Assembly: GCA_031272705.1 (NCBI GenBank)
Contig: JAISTG010000018.1
Location: forward strand, 1-43,594
Length of the DNA stretch: 43,594 bases
Direction of reading: 5' to 3'
DNA from: Bacteroidales bacterium
Lineage (GTDB): Bacteria > Bacteroidota > Bacteroidia > Bacteroidales > P3
Every line of letters starts with the position of its first letter. Positions within the stretch are counted from its first letter, which is position 1. Made by a program: the position numbers and the translations under genes. Below the pieces are notes generated by a model. That model was given only the letters and a program-made list of their open reading frames with translations. It did not search any database and was not told the DNA's origin. Below, piece by piece: positions 1 through 9,757 of the stretch.

Positions 1-104
1 CGAAAAATAAATGACTTTCGCAAGTTTTTTGCGAATTATTTTTCACATTATTTTGTTTTATACTTCGTATCATTTGATTTACATTTTATTGTTTTTATCG
101 GCTG

Positions 105-134
105 CAAAGGTACAAAAAATATTAATGCCACCAA
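105..134 (-). promoter_or_regulatory. Leftward promoter for a gene beyond the window edge
   Basis: On the minus strand TTG (132-134) is followed by 19 nt and then TACCTTTG (105-112) and GCAGCC. This is the Bacteroidota sigma-ABfr promoter pattern. It would drive a gene to the left of position 1, so bases 1-100 are its 5' leader. A 7-bp hairpin (TTCGCAA at 17-23, TTGCGAA at 29-35) lies in that leader. No clear TAnnTTTG element is seen for the divergent porX gene. Confidence 0.7.
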
Positions 135-229
135 ATTATTTGTAATAAAAAGTTCAATTTTTTCTTTTGATATATCATTTTGTTCTTTTTTTACGTTTAT
201 ATTATTATTAACGAAAAAACACATTACAG

Positions 230-1786
230 ATGACAAAGATACTTTGGATAGACGACGAAATGGAATTGCTTAAACCGTATGTTATATTTTTGGAAACAAG
301 GGGTTATAGCGTTGTCCCTGCCATTGACGGCAACGAAGCAATGGAGGTATTGAACAGAGAAACCGTAGATATTATTTTTCTTGACGAAAATATGCCCGGA
401 ATGTCGGGCTTGGATGTTCTAATGATGATTAAAGAAAAGTATGCCACAATCCCTGTTATTATGATAACTAAAAGCGAAGAAGAACAGATAATGGAACAGG
501 CTATCGGCTCAAAAATATCCGATTATTTGATAAAACCCGTCAATCCCAATCAAATTCTGCTTGCCTTAAAAAAACATTTGGATTCGGGACAACTTATAAG
601 CAGCGTATCAACAATGACATATCAACAACAGTTCAGGGAAATAGATATGCGATTAAGGGAACGGCTTAACGCTTCCCAATGGATAGATATTTATAAAAAA
701 CTTGTGTATTGGGAGATAGAACTTGCCGATTCCGCCGACCAGAGCATATTTGAAGTATTGAAACAACAAAAAGACGAAGCCAATAATCTGTTTTGCCGTT
801 TTTATGAAAGGAATTATGAGGATTGGCTTAACGGTACTACCGAAGACCGTCCCGTACTGTCGCATCTTGCCTTAAAGGAGAAACTTTTCCCTTTGCTCAA
901 GACAGATAAGCGACCTGTTTTTTTAATAGTTATAGATAATTTCCGTTTTGACCAGTGGAAATCCCTGCAACCTTCCATAGAACAACTGTTACATACGGAA
1001 AGCGAAGACATTTATTATTCTATTTTGCCGACAACAACTCAATATGCACGGAATGCCTTTTTTGCAGGCTTAATGCCAAGTGAAATAAAAAAGAAATATC
1101 CTTCTTTGTGGTTGGACGAGGATGTTGAAGGCAATAAAAATGATAATGAGCATACTTTCCTGCAAGAAAATCTTAAAAGATATAGTTTGAACTTAAAGAC
1201 TTCCTATCATAAGGTATTGAATGTTAATTATGGTATGCGAATGATAGATATTCTGCCTAACTTCCTTCAAAACGATTTGAATGTTATTGTTTATAATTTT
1301 ATAGATATGCTTTCTCACGCCCGCACGGAAAGTGATATTGTAAGGGAACTTGCTGTTGATGAGAAGGCTTATCGTTCCGTAACACAGACTTGGCTTGAAC
1401 ATTCGCCGCTGATAGAAGTTTTGCGGTTTTTAAGTAACAAGGACTGCCACGTCTTTATAACTACCGACCACGGTTCGGTAAAAGTAGACAGACCGATTAA
1501 GGTAAAAAGCACCAAAGACGCATCTAATAATTTGCGTTACAAGGTTAGCCGCCTCCTTGACTACAATCCCAGAGAGGTTTATGAAGTTAAGGATTGCTCA
1601 AAGATTTATTTGCCTAAACTTTCCATTACTTCACCTTTTATCTTTGCACGTTCCAATGATTTCTTTGCCTATCCTAATAATTACAATTACTATGTTTCTT
1701 ACTATATGAATACGTTTCAGCACGGAGGAATATCAATGGAAGAAAACCTTGTTCCGTTCATACATCTTACGGGCAAACAGGATTAG
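230..1786 (+). CDS. porX: PorX-type response regulator with PglZ domain
   Basis: The product is a 518-aa cytoplasmic response regulator of the PorX family, which controls type IX secretion genes in Bacteroidota together with the kinase PorY and, in Porphyromonas, the ECF factor SigP. Residues 1-120 form a CheY-like receiver with an acidic pocket (D8, D9), a phospho-acceptor D52 in FLDENMPG, T80 and K102. After a helical linker, residues from about 220 onward form a PglZ/alkaline-phosphatase-like domain; metal-ligand motifs such as VIDNFRFDQW and FITTDHGSV are visible. Length and order match PorX, and no DNA-binding domain follows the receiver. PorY is not in this window. The gene stands alone and faces a convergent minus-strand gene. 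Confidence 0.93.
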   Translation: MTKILWIDDEMELLKPYVIFLETRGYSVVPAIDGNEAMEVLNRETVDIIFLDENMPGMSGLDVLMMIKEKYATIPVIMITKSEEEQIMEQAIGSKISDYLIKPVNPNQILLALKKHLDSGQLISSVSTMTYQQQFREIDMRLRERLNASQWIDIYKKLVYWEIELADSADQSIFEVLKQQKDEANNLFCRFYERNYEDWLNGTTEDRPVLSHLALKEKLFPLLKTDKRPVFLIVIDNFRFDQWKSLQPSIEQLLHTESEDIYYSILPTTTQYARNAFFAGLMPSEIKKKYPSLWLDEDVEGNKNDNEHTFLQENLKRYSLNLKTSYHKVLNVNYGMRMIDILPNFLQNDLNVIVYNFIDMLSHARTESDIVRELAVDEKAYRSVTQTWLEHSPLIEVLRFLSNKDCHVFITTDHGSVKVDRPIKVKSTKDASNNLRYKVSRLLDYNPREVYEVKDCSKIYLPKLSITSPFIFARSNDFFAYPNNYNYYVSYYMNTFQHGGISMEENLVPFIHLTGKQD

Positions 1787-1834
1787 GCAGCAATGACCTT
1801 TATTTTAATCTTTTATGGTGTTTAGTAAATAGGA

Positions 1835-1864
1835 AACTTGATTATAGCGTCATATAATTTGATT
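1835..1864. repeat. Two-unit remnant of the 21-bp phased array
   Basis: AACTTGATT (1835) and AATTTGATT (1856) start exactly 21 bp apart, with the 12-nt linker ATAGCGTCATAT between them. This is the same grammar as the larger arrays. The right unit continues as AATTTGATTTGGCTACG, a 17-mer found again at 22100-22116. The site lies in the 164-bp gap between the convergent ends of porX and the next gene. Nearby AACGCT (1899-1904) and AGCGTT (1920-1925) could form a weak hairpin. Confidence 0.6.
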
Positions 1865-1950
1865 TGGCTACGTAGACCTAAATGATCGGGAATGCAAAAC
1901 GCTATTTATGATGATCAAAGCGTTATAAAGGACTGACAATATCTGTTTTT

Positions 1951-2490
1951 TTATTTAAGCAAATCTATTTCCTGTTTAAGCAATTTTTGTGCCTGTTCTA
2001 CGGGAGAAACAGAGGAAGTCATTTTTTGAAAGACTATTGCTGAGAAATCAGTAGGTGTCAGCGATTTATCTGCATTGGAAGAGGCTACGGAATTGATTAA
2101 AGCAATGGTTTCTTCCTTTGCCTGCTTTACTAACGTCCATGCCTGCTCGGAAACATAGAGTTGCTGCGACAAATTGTACTCAAATTCATCTCTTATGTTC
2201 TTTAACATCACGTCTTTAAGCAATGACGTGTCCATTCCGTACTGATAACACCTTATAACCAAATTTTCAGGTTTTATTCTCTCCAAAAACATTACCAAAC
2301 GTTCATAAGCCTGTAATTTTACAGGAGTTAGCAACTTTGTTATCTCACTCTGTTGCGTTTTTTTCAACTCCAATAGTGAGCGTTTGGTGTTATCGTTAAT
2401 CATTTGTTGCGTAAGTTTGTAAAAATAATAGCCTGCACACGCCATTATCACAACTCCGCCAATGCTAATAATAATTGATTCTACTATCAT
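1951..2490 (-). CDS. Conserved membrane-anchored protein, function unknown
   Basis: This 179-aa protein has one N-terminal membrane segment (about residues 4-26) followed by a mostly helical cytoplasmic region rich in Lys, Glu and Gln. No catalytic motif is visible. It resembles an uncharacterised Bacteroidales family that I recognise only by general appearance. Its start is 12 bp beyond the lepA stop, so it is probably the distal gene of a lepA operon. The ATG is preceded by an A-rich stretch, as is usual for translation starts in this phylum. Confidence 0.75.
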   Translation of the reverse strand: MIVESIIISIGGVVIMACAGYYFYKLTQQMINDNTKRSLLELKKTQQSEITKLLTPVKLQAYERLVMFLERIKPENLVIRCYQYGMDTSLLKDVMLKNIRDEFEYNLSQQLYVSEQAWTLVKQAKEETIALINSVASSNADKSLTPTDFSAIVFQKMTSSVSPVEQAQKLLKQEIDLLK

Positions 2491-2502
2491 AATATATTAA
2501 AT

Positions 2503-4293
2503 TTAGTCTATTTTCAAAACAGCGAGGAAAGCCGACTGAGGAACTTCCACATTGCCTATTTGACGCATACGTTTCTTGCCTGCCTTCTGTTTTTCAAGCA
2601 ATTTACGCTTACGGGTTATATCTCCACCATAACATTTTGCCGTTACGTCCTTGCGAACCGCCTTCACGGTTTCCCGTGCAATGATTTTAGAGCCAATGGC
2701 AGCCTGTATGGCTATATCAAATTGCTGACGCGGAATGAGTTCTTTTAGTTTTTCGCACATTTTTCTTCCTAATGGATAAGCATTGTCAAAGTGTGTAAGG
2801 GTAGAAAGAGCATCAACAGGGTCGCCATTAAGCAATATCTCAAGTTTTACAAGTTTTGCGGGTTTGAAGCCGCAATAGTGATAATCAAAAGAAGCATATC
2901 CCTTTGATATTGACTTCAATCGGTCGTAGAAATCAAAGACAACCTCTCCCAAAGGCAACTCAAAATTCAACTCTACTCTGTCGGTAGAAAGATAATTCTG
3001 CCCTTGCAATTCGCCACGCTTGCCAATACAGAGAGTGATAATTTGTCCTATGTAATCACTCTTTGTGATGACGGAGGCTTTAATAAAAGGCTCTTCAATG
3101 AAATCAATATAGTTGGGTTCGGGTAAGCCACTTGGGTTATAGACATCAAATACTTCTCCTTTAGTATTATGAACCTTGTAATTGACATTTGGAACGGTGG
3201 TTATGACTTCAAGATTAAACTCACGAGAAAGCCGTTCCTGCACAATCTCCATGTGTAACAGACCAAGGAAACCGCATCTGAAGCCAAAGCCGAGAGCCGC
3301 TGACGACTCAGGTTCAAAGGTTAGCGAAGCGTCATTGAGTTGTAATTTTTCTATACTCGCCCTTAATTCCTCATAATCGTCCGCATCAACAGGATAAATG
3401 CCTGCATAAACCATCGGCTTTACGTTTTCGAAACCCTCAATTGCCTTTTCGCACGGATTTTCTACCGAAGTAATTGTGTCTCCTACCTTTACCTCGCTGC
3501 TGGTTTTGATTCCGCTTATGATATATCCAACATCGCCTGCCTCCAAACTCTCTTTGGCAATGAGATCCAAGCCTAATACGCCTACCTCTTCCGCATTGTA
3601 TTCCTTATTATTAGAGAAAAATTTCACCTTCTCTCCTTTACGCATCTTCCCATTGAAGACACGAATATAACCAATGATACCTCTGTAAGAATTAAATACG
3701 GAATCAAAAACCAAAGCCTGCAAAGGAGCATTGCTTTTACCTGATGGCGGCGGCACAAGAGTAACTATTGCTTCAAGGATTTGCTCTATGCCCAGCCCGT
3801 TCTTTCCACTTGCAGGAATAATATCTTCTTTTTTACAGCCAATGAGGTCAATTATCTGTTCGGAAACCTCTTCTGCCATAGCCGAAGCAAGATCCATTTT
3901 ATTCAAAACGGGTATTATAGTAAGGTCATTTTCTATTGCTAACCAGAGATTTGATATTGTTTGAGCCTGAATGCCCTGTGTGGAATCCACAACCAACAAA
4001 GCCCCTTCGCAAGCCGCAATAGACCGCGATACTTCATAAGAAAAATCCACATGACCGGGGGTATCAATCAGGTTCAAACAGTATTCCGTGCCGTTGTGTT
4101 TGTATTTCATTTGAATGGCATGGCTTTTTATGGTTATTCCTCGTTCTCTTTCAAGTTCCATATCGTCAAGTACTTGCTCTGCCATTTGACGTTGCGACAC
4201 GGTATTGGTATATTCCAGCAGTCTGTCAGCCAAAGTGCTTTTTCCATGGTCAATATGGGCTATTATACAGAAGTTTCGTATGTTGTTAATCAT
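2503..4293 (-). CDS. lepA: Elongation factor 4 (LepA) GTPase
   Basis: LepA is a ribosome-associated translational GTPase that promotes back-translocation or helps initiation and ribosome biogenesis. The 596-aa length is typical. Visible motifs are the P-loop AHIDHGKST (residues 12-20), switch [11 protein letters not shown]3 DTPGHVDF, G4 NKMD, and the diagnostic C-terminal stretch containing [20 protein letters not shown]. The gene begins with ATG and has its own promoter at 4341-4372. A small membrane protein gene follows 12 bp downstream. Nothing is truncated. Confidence 0.98.
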   Translation of the reverse strand: MINNIRNFCIIAHIDHGKSTLADRLLEYTNTVSQRQMAEQVLDDMELERERGITIKSHAIQMKYKHNGTEYCLNLIDTPGHVDFSYEVSRSIAACEGALLVVDSTQGIQAQTISNLWLAIENDLTIIPVLNKMDLASAMAEEVSEQIIDLIGCKKEDIIPASGKNGLGIEQILEAIVTLVPPPSGKSNAPLQALVFDSVFNSYRGIIGYIRVFNGKMRKGEKVKFFSNNKEYNAEEVGVLGLDLIAKESLEAGDVGYIISGIKTSSEVKVGDTITSVENPCEKAIEGFENVKPMVYAGIYPVDADDYEELRASIEKLQLNDASLTFEPESSAALGFGFRCGFLGLLHMEIVQERLSREFNLEVITTVPNVNYKVHNTKGEVFDVYNPSGLPEPNYIDFIEEPFIKASVITKSDYIGQIITLCIGKRGELQGQNYLSTDRVELNFELPLGEVVFDFYDRLKSISKGYASFDYHYCGFKPAKLVKLEILLNGDPVDALSTLTHFDNAYPLGRKMCEKLKELIPRQQFDIAIQAAIGSKIIARETVKAVRKDVTAKCYGGDITRKRKLLEKQKAGKKRMRQIGNVEVPQSAFLAVLKID

Positions 4294-4340
4294 TGATTTG
4301 TCTCTTTATTTGCAGTTTTTTATCTATGTTTTCGGCACTG

Positions 4341-4372
4341 CAAAGATACACATTTTTCTAAAATTGATACAA
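4341..4372 (-). promoter_or_regulatory. Promoter of lepA
   Basis: On the minus strand TTG (4370-4372) and TATCTTTG (4341-4348) are 21 nt apart and are followed by GCAGTGCC. The element is 48 bp upstream of the lepA ATG. The phased array at 4410-4533 begins about 40 bp further upstream. Confidence 0.6.
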
Positions 4373-4409
4373 AACAACATAATAATCAACCAAAATGAGA
4401 AAAGAATTT

Positions 4410-4533
4410 CCTGAAATCAAATTCCGGCGCGCTAGAATTTGATTATAGAACGCTAGAATCAAATTACAGAATTCTATAATCAAATTCTAGCGTGCTGTAA
4501 TTTGATTCTAATTTTCCGTAATCAAATTTCAGG
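4410..4533. repeat. Phased 21-bp palindromic-word array (6 units)
   Basis: Six exact copies of AATCAAATT or its reverse complement AATTTGATT start at 4415, 4436, 4457, 4478, 4499 and 4520, in orientations F R F F R F. Every linker is exactly 12 nt: CCGGCGCGCTAG, ATAGAACGCTAG, ACAGAATTCTAT, CTAGCGTGCTGT, CTAATTTTCCGT. The array is bounded by CCTGA on the left and TCAGG on the right, which are inverted ends. It fills the divergent interval between lepA and the holin-like gene. It has no coding potential and no T-tract terminator form. Confidence 0.9.
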
Positions 4534-4599
4534 AAATTATAAGACAATTTGGGCATTATGTAAAAAAGTATTACTTTTGCAAACTCAAATTGTAAAAAA

Positions 4600-5079
4600 A
4601 TGAAAGAATACAAAATCAATTTCGGAGGAAATAACAACTCCCCAAAACAAAAAGGGTTTTGGACAAAAGTTATTGTTATGACGCTGGCTATTTGGATTAC
4701 CTGTCTGATATTTCCTTCCATAGTAACAGGAGATATATTGGGGGCGCTCCTTGCAGCAATCATTATCAGTTTATTAAATTCCTTCCTGCGTCCTTTGCTG
4801 ACTATGATTTTTATTCCGCTGATTGTGGTAACGTTTGGCTTTTTTTATGTAGTTATAAACGTAATAATAGTACTTTTAACGGCTGCTTTACTTCCCAATT
4901 TCAGCGTTAATGGATTCTGGGGTGCGGTAGGATTTATAATAATTGTAAGTGCTGTCAGTTGGTTGCTTGATATGCCTGCACGCTATAACCGTAAGAATGA
5001 ACCGAAACAGGAAAAAGAACCTGAATTTACTAATTATGAAGATGTCAGTAACGACAACGACAACGACAAAAAAGATTAA
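4600..5079 (+). CDS. Phage-holin-family 4-TM membrane protein (YvlD-like)
   Basis: The 159-aa protein resembles the PF04020 family ('Mycobacterial 4 TMS phage holin', YvlD in Bacillus). Four hydrophobic segments span roughly residues 22-45, 48-65, 68-95 and 100-125. A family-typical NSFLRPLL motif links segments 2 and 3. The C-terminal tail is hydrophilic and acidic, with Asn/Asp repeats. Despite the name these are host membrane proteins of unclear function. No prophage genes are nearby. panC starts 3 bp after the stop, so the two are probably co-transcribed. A TTTTGCAAACTC promoter-like element lies about 25 bp upstream of the ATG. Confidence 0.85.
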   Translation: MKEYKINFGGNNNSPKQKGFWTKVIVMTLAIWITCLIFPSIVTGDILGALLAAIIISLLNSFLRPLLTMIFIPLIVVTFGFFYVVINVIIVLLTAALLPNFSVNGFWGAVGFIIIVSAVSWLLDMPARYNRKNEPKQEKEPEFTNYEDVSNDNDNDKKD

Positions 5080-5082
5080 GCA

Positions 5083-5922
5083 ATGCTGGAAATAAAGACC
5101 ATCAATGAACTTATTGCATTTTGTGAAAACGTAAAAAAGGAAGGAAAAACCAAAGGCTTATTACCAACTATGGGAGCGTTGCATGAGGGACATTTGTCTT
5201 TGTTGCAGCGTGCCAAAACGGAAAATGATGTTGTTATTTGCAGCATTTTCGTTAATCCTGTTCAGTTTAACAACAGGGAAGATTTGGAAAAGTATCCGCG
5301 TGATTTGGAAAAGGATTTACACATCTTGGAAGAGAATGGCTGCGATGTTGCATTTACGCCTTCGGAAGAGGAAGTTTATGCGATAGAACCTGCTGAAAAA
5401 TATGATTTTGGCAAGTTGGAACAGGTTATGGAAGGCGTTGCACGTCCCGGACACTTCAATGGTGTGGCTACAATCGTAAAACGTCTTTTTGATTGGACAC
5501 AAGCCGACCGTGCTTACTTTGGAGAAAAAGATTATCAGCAGGTTATAATAATTAAAGACTTGGTTCGGCAGTTTGCAATCCCGACAAAAATAGTTGTCTG
5601 TCCAGTTTTCCGTGATGCGGATGGCTTGGCTACATCGTCAAGAAACCAAAGGCTGTCGGCAGAAAAGCGTTCCATTGCACCTAAAATCCATCAAATACTT
5701 CTCAAATCGGCATCCTTCACCGATACTCTTTCACTTTCGCAGATAAAAAACTTCGTTATAAATGAATTCAAAATGTATAAGGATTTTGAGTTAGAGTATT
5801 TTGAGATAGTAGATGACCAAAGCCTTCAACCCGTTTTGAACAAAGACAGCAATGGAATAGTAGGTTGCGTTGCCGTATGGCTTGATGGAGTGCGATTGAT
5901 TGATATTCAGCGTTATTATTAG
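5083..5922 (+). CDS. panC: Pantoate--beta-alanine ligase
   Basis: PanC condenses pantoate with beta-alanine using ATP, the last step of pantothenate synthesis, in the cytoplasm. The 279-aa protein shows the nucleotidyltransferase HxGH motif (PTMGALHEGHLSL, H34 and H37), FVNPVQF for pantoate binding, the GxxRPGHFNGVATIV stretch, and SSRNQRLS as the KMSKS-like loop. The usual partner panD is not adjacent. It lies 3 bp after the holin-like gene and 4 bp before a lipoprotein gene, an operon-like arrangement with no obvious metabolic logic. Confidence 0.97.
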   Translation: MLEIKTINELIAFCENVKKEGKTKGLLPTMGALHEGHLSLLQRAKTENDVVICSIFVNPVQFNNREDLEKYPRDLEKDLHILEENGCDVAFTPSEEEVYAIEPAEKYDFGKLEQVMEGVARPGHFNGVATIVKRLFDWTQADRAYFGEKDYQQVIIIKDLVRQFAIPTKIVVCPVFRDADGLATSSRNQRLSAEKRSIAPKIHQILLKSASFTDTLSLSQIKNFVINEFKMYKDFELEYFEIVDDQSLQPVLNKDSNGIVGCVAVWLDGVRLIDIQRYY

Positions 5923-5926
5923 TATC

Positions 5927-6580
5927 ATGTACAGATTTATTGTGGCGGTTTGCTTTATTTTGTTGCTTTTTGGCTGCAATGAAGAGGGCGTTTCAATTAA
6001 GGAAGGCGACCTTTTATTTCAGGCAAATGAACCTTCACAACTCACCAAAGCCATTGAAGGAGCGGGCGTTGGCTATAACGGACTTACCTTTTCTCATGTT
6101 GGGATTATATGTATTGACAATAGTGATACTAATGTGATAGAAGCCGTGCCTGAAAAGGGAGTTGTGATTACGCCTTTGCAGAAATATCTTTCGCAATCGG
6201 CAAAAAAACAGGACGGAACGCCATTTGTTTATGTTGCTCGCCTGTTACCTGAATACGAAAACCTTATTGACGATGCCATAACAAGGGCTAAATCGTTGGA
6301 AGGCAAGCCTTACGATAGTGTTTTCCTGCCTGATAATGATGCTTACTACTGTTCGGAATTGGTTTATAGCGTTTTCCTTGACCGAAACGGCAACCCGATT
6401 TTTGAATCTGCCCCTATGAGTTTCAAAAACAAGATTACCAATGAGTTTTATCCTGCATGGGTTGAGTTTTTTTCTCATTTGAATATGCCGATTCCCGAAG
6501 GTGTTATCGGCACAAATCCTAACGATATGTCAAGGTCAGGAATTATTGAGTTAAACCCTTTATTTACAGATACAAAATAA
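5927..6580 (+). CDS. YiiX/YebB-like permuted papain-fold lipoprotein
   Basis: The 217-aa product begins with a lipoprotein signal (lipobox LLFGC, C17). The mature part matches the permuted NlpC/P60-like YiiX family (PF05708): GDLLFQ, then SHVGI with the catalytic His (H57), then YYCSELVYSVF with the catalytic Cys (C142). Members are amidases or thioesterases, and the substrate is unknown. The ATG at 5927 is chosen because it gives the signal peptide directly; an in-frame ATG at 5900 lies inside panC and would spoil it. It follows panC by 4 bp. Confidence 0.82.
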   Translation: MYRFIVAVCFILLLFGCNEEGVSIKEGDLLFQANEPSQLTKAIEGAGVGYNGLTFSHVGIICIDNSDTNVIEAVPEKGVVITPLQKYLSQSAKKQDGTPFVYVARLLPEYENLIDDAITRAKSLEGKPYDSVFLPDNDAYYCSELVYSVFLDRNGNPIFESAPMSFKNKITNEFYPAWVEFFSHLNMPIPEGVIGTNPNDMSRSGIIELNPLFTDTK

Positions 6581-6618
6581 GGTTATCTGTTATGTTTTAC
6601 CTGTTTTGCGTTTCTAAA

Positions 6619-6757
6619 ATCAAAATTACAGCGTGCCGGAATCAAATTATAGAATTCTGTAATCAAATTACAGAACGCTAGAATTTGATTATAGAATTCT
6701 ATAATCAAATTCTAGTACGCTATAATTTGATTCTAATTTTCCGTAATCAAATTACAG
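6619..6757. repeat. Phased 21-bp palindromic-word array (7 units)
   Basis: Words start at 6619 (degenerate ATCAAAATT), 6640, 6661, 6682, 6703, 6724 and 6745, in exact 21-bp steps. The 12-nt linkers are ACAGCGTGCCGG, ATAGAATTCTGT, ACAGAACGCTAG, ATAGAATTCTAT, CTAGTACGCTAT and CTAATTTTCCGT. The last linker is identical to one in the 4.4-kb array, and ATAGAATTCTGT recurs in the 22-kb array. The array occupies the 342-bp gap before ccsA. The remainder of that gap (6760-6922) holds only a promoter-like TAATTTTGC around 6892-6900. Confidence 0.9.
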
Positions 6758-6922
6758 TTTCTTAAAGAACGATAAGCACTTTTTGTAAATGGAATAACCG
6801 TGAAATAAATTAGCGTTTAAACTATTCCTTGTCAAGAAATATAGTACAAAATCACTATTTTTGGGTATCTGATTGCTTTGATTAAAGCAATAATTTTGCA
6901 TTCTCAAATTTTGTTATAAGTG

Positions 6923-8404
6923 ATGAAGAAAATTATACGAAATACCTCCTTATTTATATTGATGTTTCTGTCCATTAATACTCTGGGACAGAAAACGGTA
7001 TCAAAGCAAACGGCTGATGCATTTAGCCGTTTGGCAGTTGAATATAACGGACGAATTTCTACAATCGGCACTCTGGCAAGAGATTTCACACAAAAAATAA
7101 CTGGAAAGACAGAATACAATAATTATAATGCCGTTCAGGTGTTTTGCGGGTGGCTTTTCTTCCCGCAGGACTGGGAAAATGAACCGATGATACACTTGAA
7201 AAACAAAGCGATACAAAAAAAACTCGGAGTAAAAAACCGTCTTGCTTTAACGGATTTCTTTTACCCTGAAGGGGCTTACCGATTGCCTTATTTGGGTTTG
7301 GAAATGACGGACAAGAGTGTTGTTGAGGCTGACGAAAAAGTAAATATAATCCTTGACGTTCAAAGAGGTAGGTGTCTTAAAATTTTCCCTTACAATAACA
7401 AATGGCTGTCGTTAGATGACAGATTAGAGGATGTGCAAAGCGAAGACACAATTTTCATAGCCAATATAATACCTCTGCTTGCCGAACAAATATATGAAGG
7501 AAATGAAATTGAGATTCAGCAAATTATAACAAAGATTGCAAAATTTCAAACTCAAAGAGTCAATAGCAAAATATCGGTTGCAAAAATCAAAATGGAGACT
7601 GCCTACAATAAATTAAACATAGTAGATATTATATTCAAAATCAACATTATTATTGCTTTAATTGCCTTCATTGATTTAATGTTTGCAAGGATAAAAAGCA
7701 GGAAACATAATCGCATAATAAAGTTTTTAGTAGCCTTAACCGTTATTGTATCATTTCTTTGGCTGACGGTAATGCTTGTATTTAGGGGTTGGATTTCCGG
7801 ACATTTGCCTATGAGTAATGGATATGAAACCATGATGTTTTCAAGTTGGATTATACTTCTTTTATCGTTGATTCTGCATAAACAGGAGGTTTTTTTTACC
7901 GGGGGGCTTTTTATTTCAGGGATTGCACTTTTAGTATGCTACCTGTCGGGATTAAATCCACAAATGACAAATCTCGTTCCCGTACTGCAATCTCCGTTAT
8001 TAAGTATTCACGTGAGCCTTATAATTATTTCCTACTCGCTTCTGGCTTTTTTAACTTTCAATTCCATTATTTCTCTTCTGCTGAAGGTTATCACAAAAGA
8101 ATATATCCACGATTTGAAATTAACAAAGACCATTTTGCTTATAGCCGTTCTTTTGCTTGGTTGCGGGATATTTGTCGGTGCAATTTGGGCTAATAATGCA
8201 TGGGGAAGGTATTGGGGCTGGGATCCAAAGGAAGTATGGGCGTTAATAACGTTCCTTGTCTATGGTATTGCGTTGTATGACAAGAGACTTCCCTTCTTTC
8301 GTGAGCCTTTCATATTTCATATTTATATGCTTTTAGCCTTCCTTACGGTATTGATGACCTATTTCGGCGTAAGCATATTCCTTGGCGGTATTCACAGTTA
8401 CTAA
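6923..8404 (+). CDS. ccsA: Cytochrome c assembly protein CcsA/ResC family
   Basis: This is the haem-handling protein of system II cytochrome c maturation. It presents haem at the outer face of the cytoplasmic membrane for attachment to CXXCH apocytochromes, together with a ResB/Ccs1 partner. The 493-aa protein has an N-terminal signal-like segment, a soluble stretch of about 200 residues (part of the ResB-like periplasmic region in Bacteroidota fusions), then about eight membrane segments. The WWD signature is WGRYWGWDPKEVWALI, around residues 425-440. The start is set at ATG 6923 rather than GTG 6920. A ResB-like gene lies four genes downstream, so the usual pair is separated. Confidence 0.9.
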   Translation: MKKIIRNTSLFILMFLSINTLGQKTVSKQTADAFSRLAVEYNGRISTIGTLARDFTQKITGKTEYNNYNAVQVFCGWLFFPQDWENEPMIHLKNKAIQKKLGVKNRLALTDFFYPEGAYRLPYLGLEMTDKSVVEADEKVNIILDVQRGRCLKIFPYNNKWLSLDDRLEDVQSEDTIFIANIIPLLAEQIYEGNEIEIQQIITKIAKFQTQRVNSKISVAKIKMETAYNKLNIVDIIFKINIIIALIAFIDLMFARIKSRKHNRIIKFLVALTVIVSFLWLTVMLVFRGWISGHLPMSNGYETMMFSSWIILLLSLILHKQEVFFTGGLFISGIALLVCYLSGLNPQMTNLVPVLQSPLLSIHVSLIIISYSLLAFLTFNSIISLLLKVITKEYIHDLKLTKTILLIAVLLLGCGIFVGAIWANNAWGRYWGWDPKEVWALITFLVYGIALYDKRLPFFREPFIFHIYMLLAFLTVLMTYFGVSIFLGGIHSY

Positions 8405-8419
8405 AAAATTATAAAAAAG

Positions 8420-9724
8420 ATGAAAAAGCAATTTCTTATTATTACAATTCTTTTGCTTGGCGTTTTGTCGGTATGCTCTCAAAACATAGTTCGGCAGGAC
8501 AGCACAGCAAACAAAGATAACAAAACCATCTTTTCGCGTCTGCAACTCGGCGGCTACGGAGAGGCTATTATGAGTCGTTTCTTTTACAGTGACAATTATA
8601 AACGTTACAGTAATGCCACATTGTATAAAGACGATAATGGCTACGGACAGGTTGATATTCCTCATGTTGTTTTCTATATTTCTTACGATTTCGGCAAAGG
8701 CTGGAAAATGTCTTCGGAAGTGGAATTTGAACACGGCGGAACAGAATCTGCGGTGGAGATAGAGATGGAAGAGACCGGCGAATACGAGAGCGAAATAGAA
8801 CGTGGCGGAGAAGTTGCTATTGAACAATTTTGGCTTGAGAAGTCATTTTCCAAAGCGGCTAATCTACGTATGGGACATATTATAGTTCCCGTTGGAATAA
8901 CCAATTCATACCATTTTCCTACGGAGTTCTTTACTACCTTTCGTCCTGAAAGCGAGAGTTCCATTTTGCCTTGCACTTGGCACGAAACAGGGATTAGTTT
9001 TTGGGGAAAGACAGATGGTTGGCATTACGAGGTACAATTTATCGCCGGTTTGGACGCCGACCGCTTTGGGAGTCAAAACTGGATAAAAGGAGGTGCCGGT
9101 TCGCCTTATGAATTCAAACTCGCAACAGCATACGCAGGTGCTTTTCGTATAGAAAACTATTCTCTTATAAAAGGTTTACGACTCGGCATCAGCGGTTATC
9201 TTGGCAATAGTGCCGCTAATAGCCTCAAAAAAACCAATTATGCAGATGTAAAAGGTACGGTGGCTATCGGGGATTTTGACTTTGAATACAAGAGCAGAAA
9301 TTTCATTGCTCGTGGGAATATTATTTACGGTCATTTAAGCGATTCCCAACGCATTACGGCAATCAATTTAGCTTCTCGCAATAGTTCGCCTTCGCCAAAA
9401 ACGCCTGTTGCTTCCGATGCGATGAGTATAGGAGTTGAATGGGGTTTTAACATATTCCGTTTATTGCCGTGTCTGCGTCATAGTGAGCATAAACTATTCT
9501 TTTTCAAACGTTATGAATACTATGATTCTATGTTCAAAGTTGCAAAGGGCGTTTTGGACAACGATTGTTGGGAGAGACAACAGATAACCATCGGGTTTAA
9601 CTACTTTCCAATCAAGGACATCGTTATAAAGGCTCAGTGGTCAAGCAGAATTTTCAACGATAAATACAATAACGAAAATACCATATCCGTAGGCATTGCG
9701 TACAGCGGTATGTTTATAAGATAA
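8420..9724 (+). CDS. Outer-membrane beta-barrel porin-like protein
   Basis: The 434-aa protein has a cleavable signal peptide (ends near VCSQ) and long amphipathic beta-strand patterns with aromatic ends. It contains LGGYGEAIMSRF near the N-terminus and an acidic loop (EIEMEETGEYESEIERGGE) around residue 115. It is a predicted outer-membrane channel of the phosphate-selective porin-like type. Its start is 15 bp after the ccsA stop. In similar Bacteroidota clusters such a porin accompanies imelysin and di-heme genes, which suggests uptake of iron or a related substrate. That role is inferred from context. Confidence 0.8.
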   Translation: MKKQFLIITILLLGVLSVCSQNIVRQDSTANKDNKTIFSRLQLGGYGEAIMSRFFYSDNYKRYSNATLYKDDNGYGQVDIPHVVFYISYDFGKGWKMSSEVEFEHGGTESAVEIEMEETGEYESEIERGGEVAIEQFWLEKSFSKAANLRMGHIIVPVGITNSYHFPTEFFTTFRPESESSILPCTWHETGISFWGKTDGWHYEVQFIAGLDADRFGSQNWIKGGAGSPYEFKLATAYAGAFRIENYSLIKGLRLGISGYLGNSAANSLKKTNYADVKGTVAIGDFDFEYKSRNFIARGNIIYGHLSDSQRITAINLASRNSSPSPKTPVASDAMSIGVEWGFNIFRLLPCLRHSEHKLFFFKRYEYYDSMFKVAKGVLDNDCWERQQITIGFNYFPIKDIVIKAQWSSRIFNDKYNNENTISVGIAYSGMFIR

Positions 9725-9757
9725 GACTATGAAAGACTTATATATATCAATAAAAAG

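Noticed and set aside
4410..4533. CRISPR array
   Set aside because: The repeated word is only 9 nt, occurs in both orientations, linkers are 12 nt and share blocks, and there are no cas genes in the window.
4600..5079. Prophage because of the holin-like protein
   Set aside because: The PF04020 family is a common chromosomal membrane protein and no phage structural, lysis or integrase genes are nearby.
4410..6757. Arrays as ordinary Rho-independent terminators
   Set aside because: They lie mainly in divergent or upstream positions, have no T-tract after a stem, and true terminators are recognisable elsewhere in the window.
8333..8827. Minus-strand open frame across the ccsA/porin junction
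   Set aside because: It is antisense to two well-supported genes, has no start context and a low-complexity translation.
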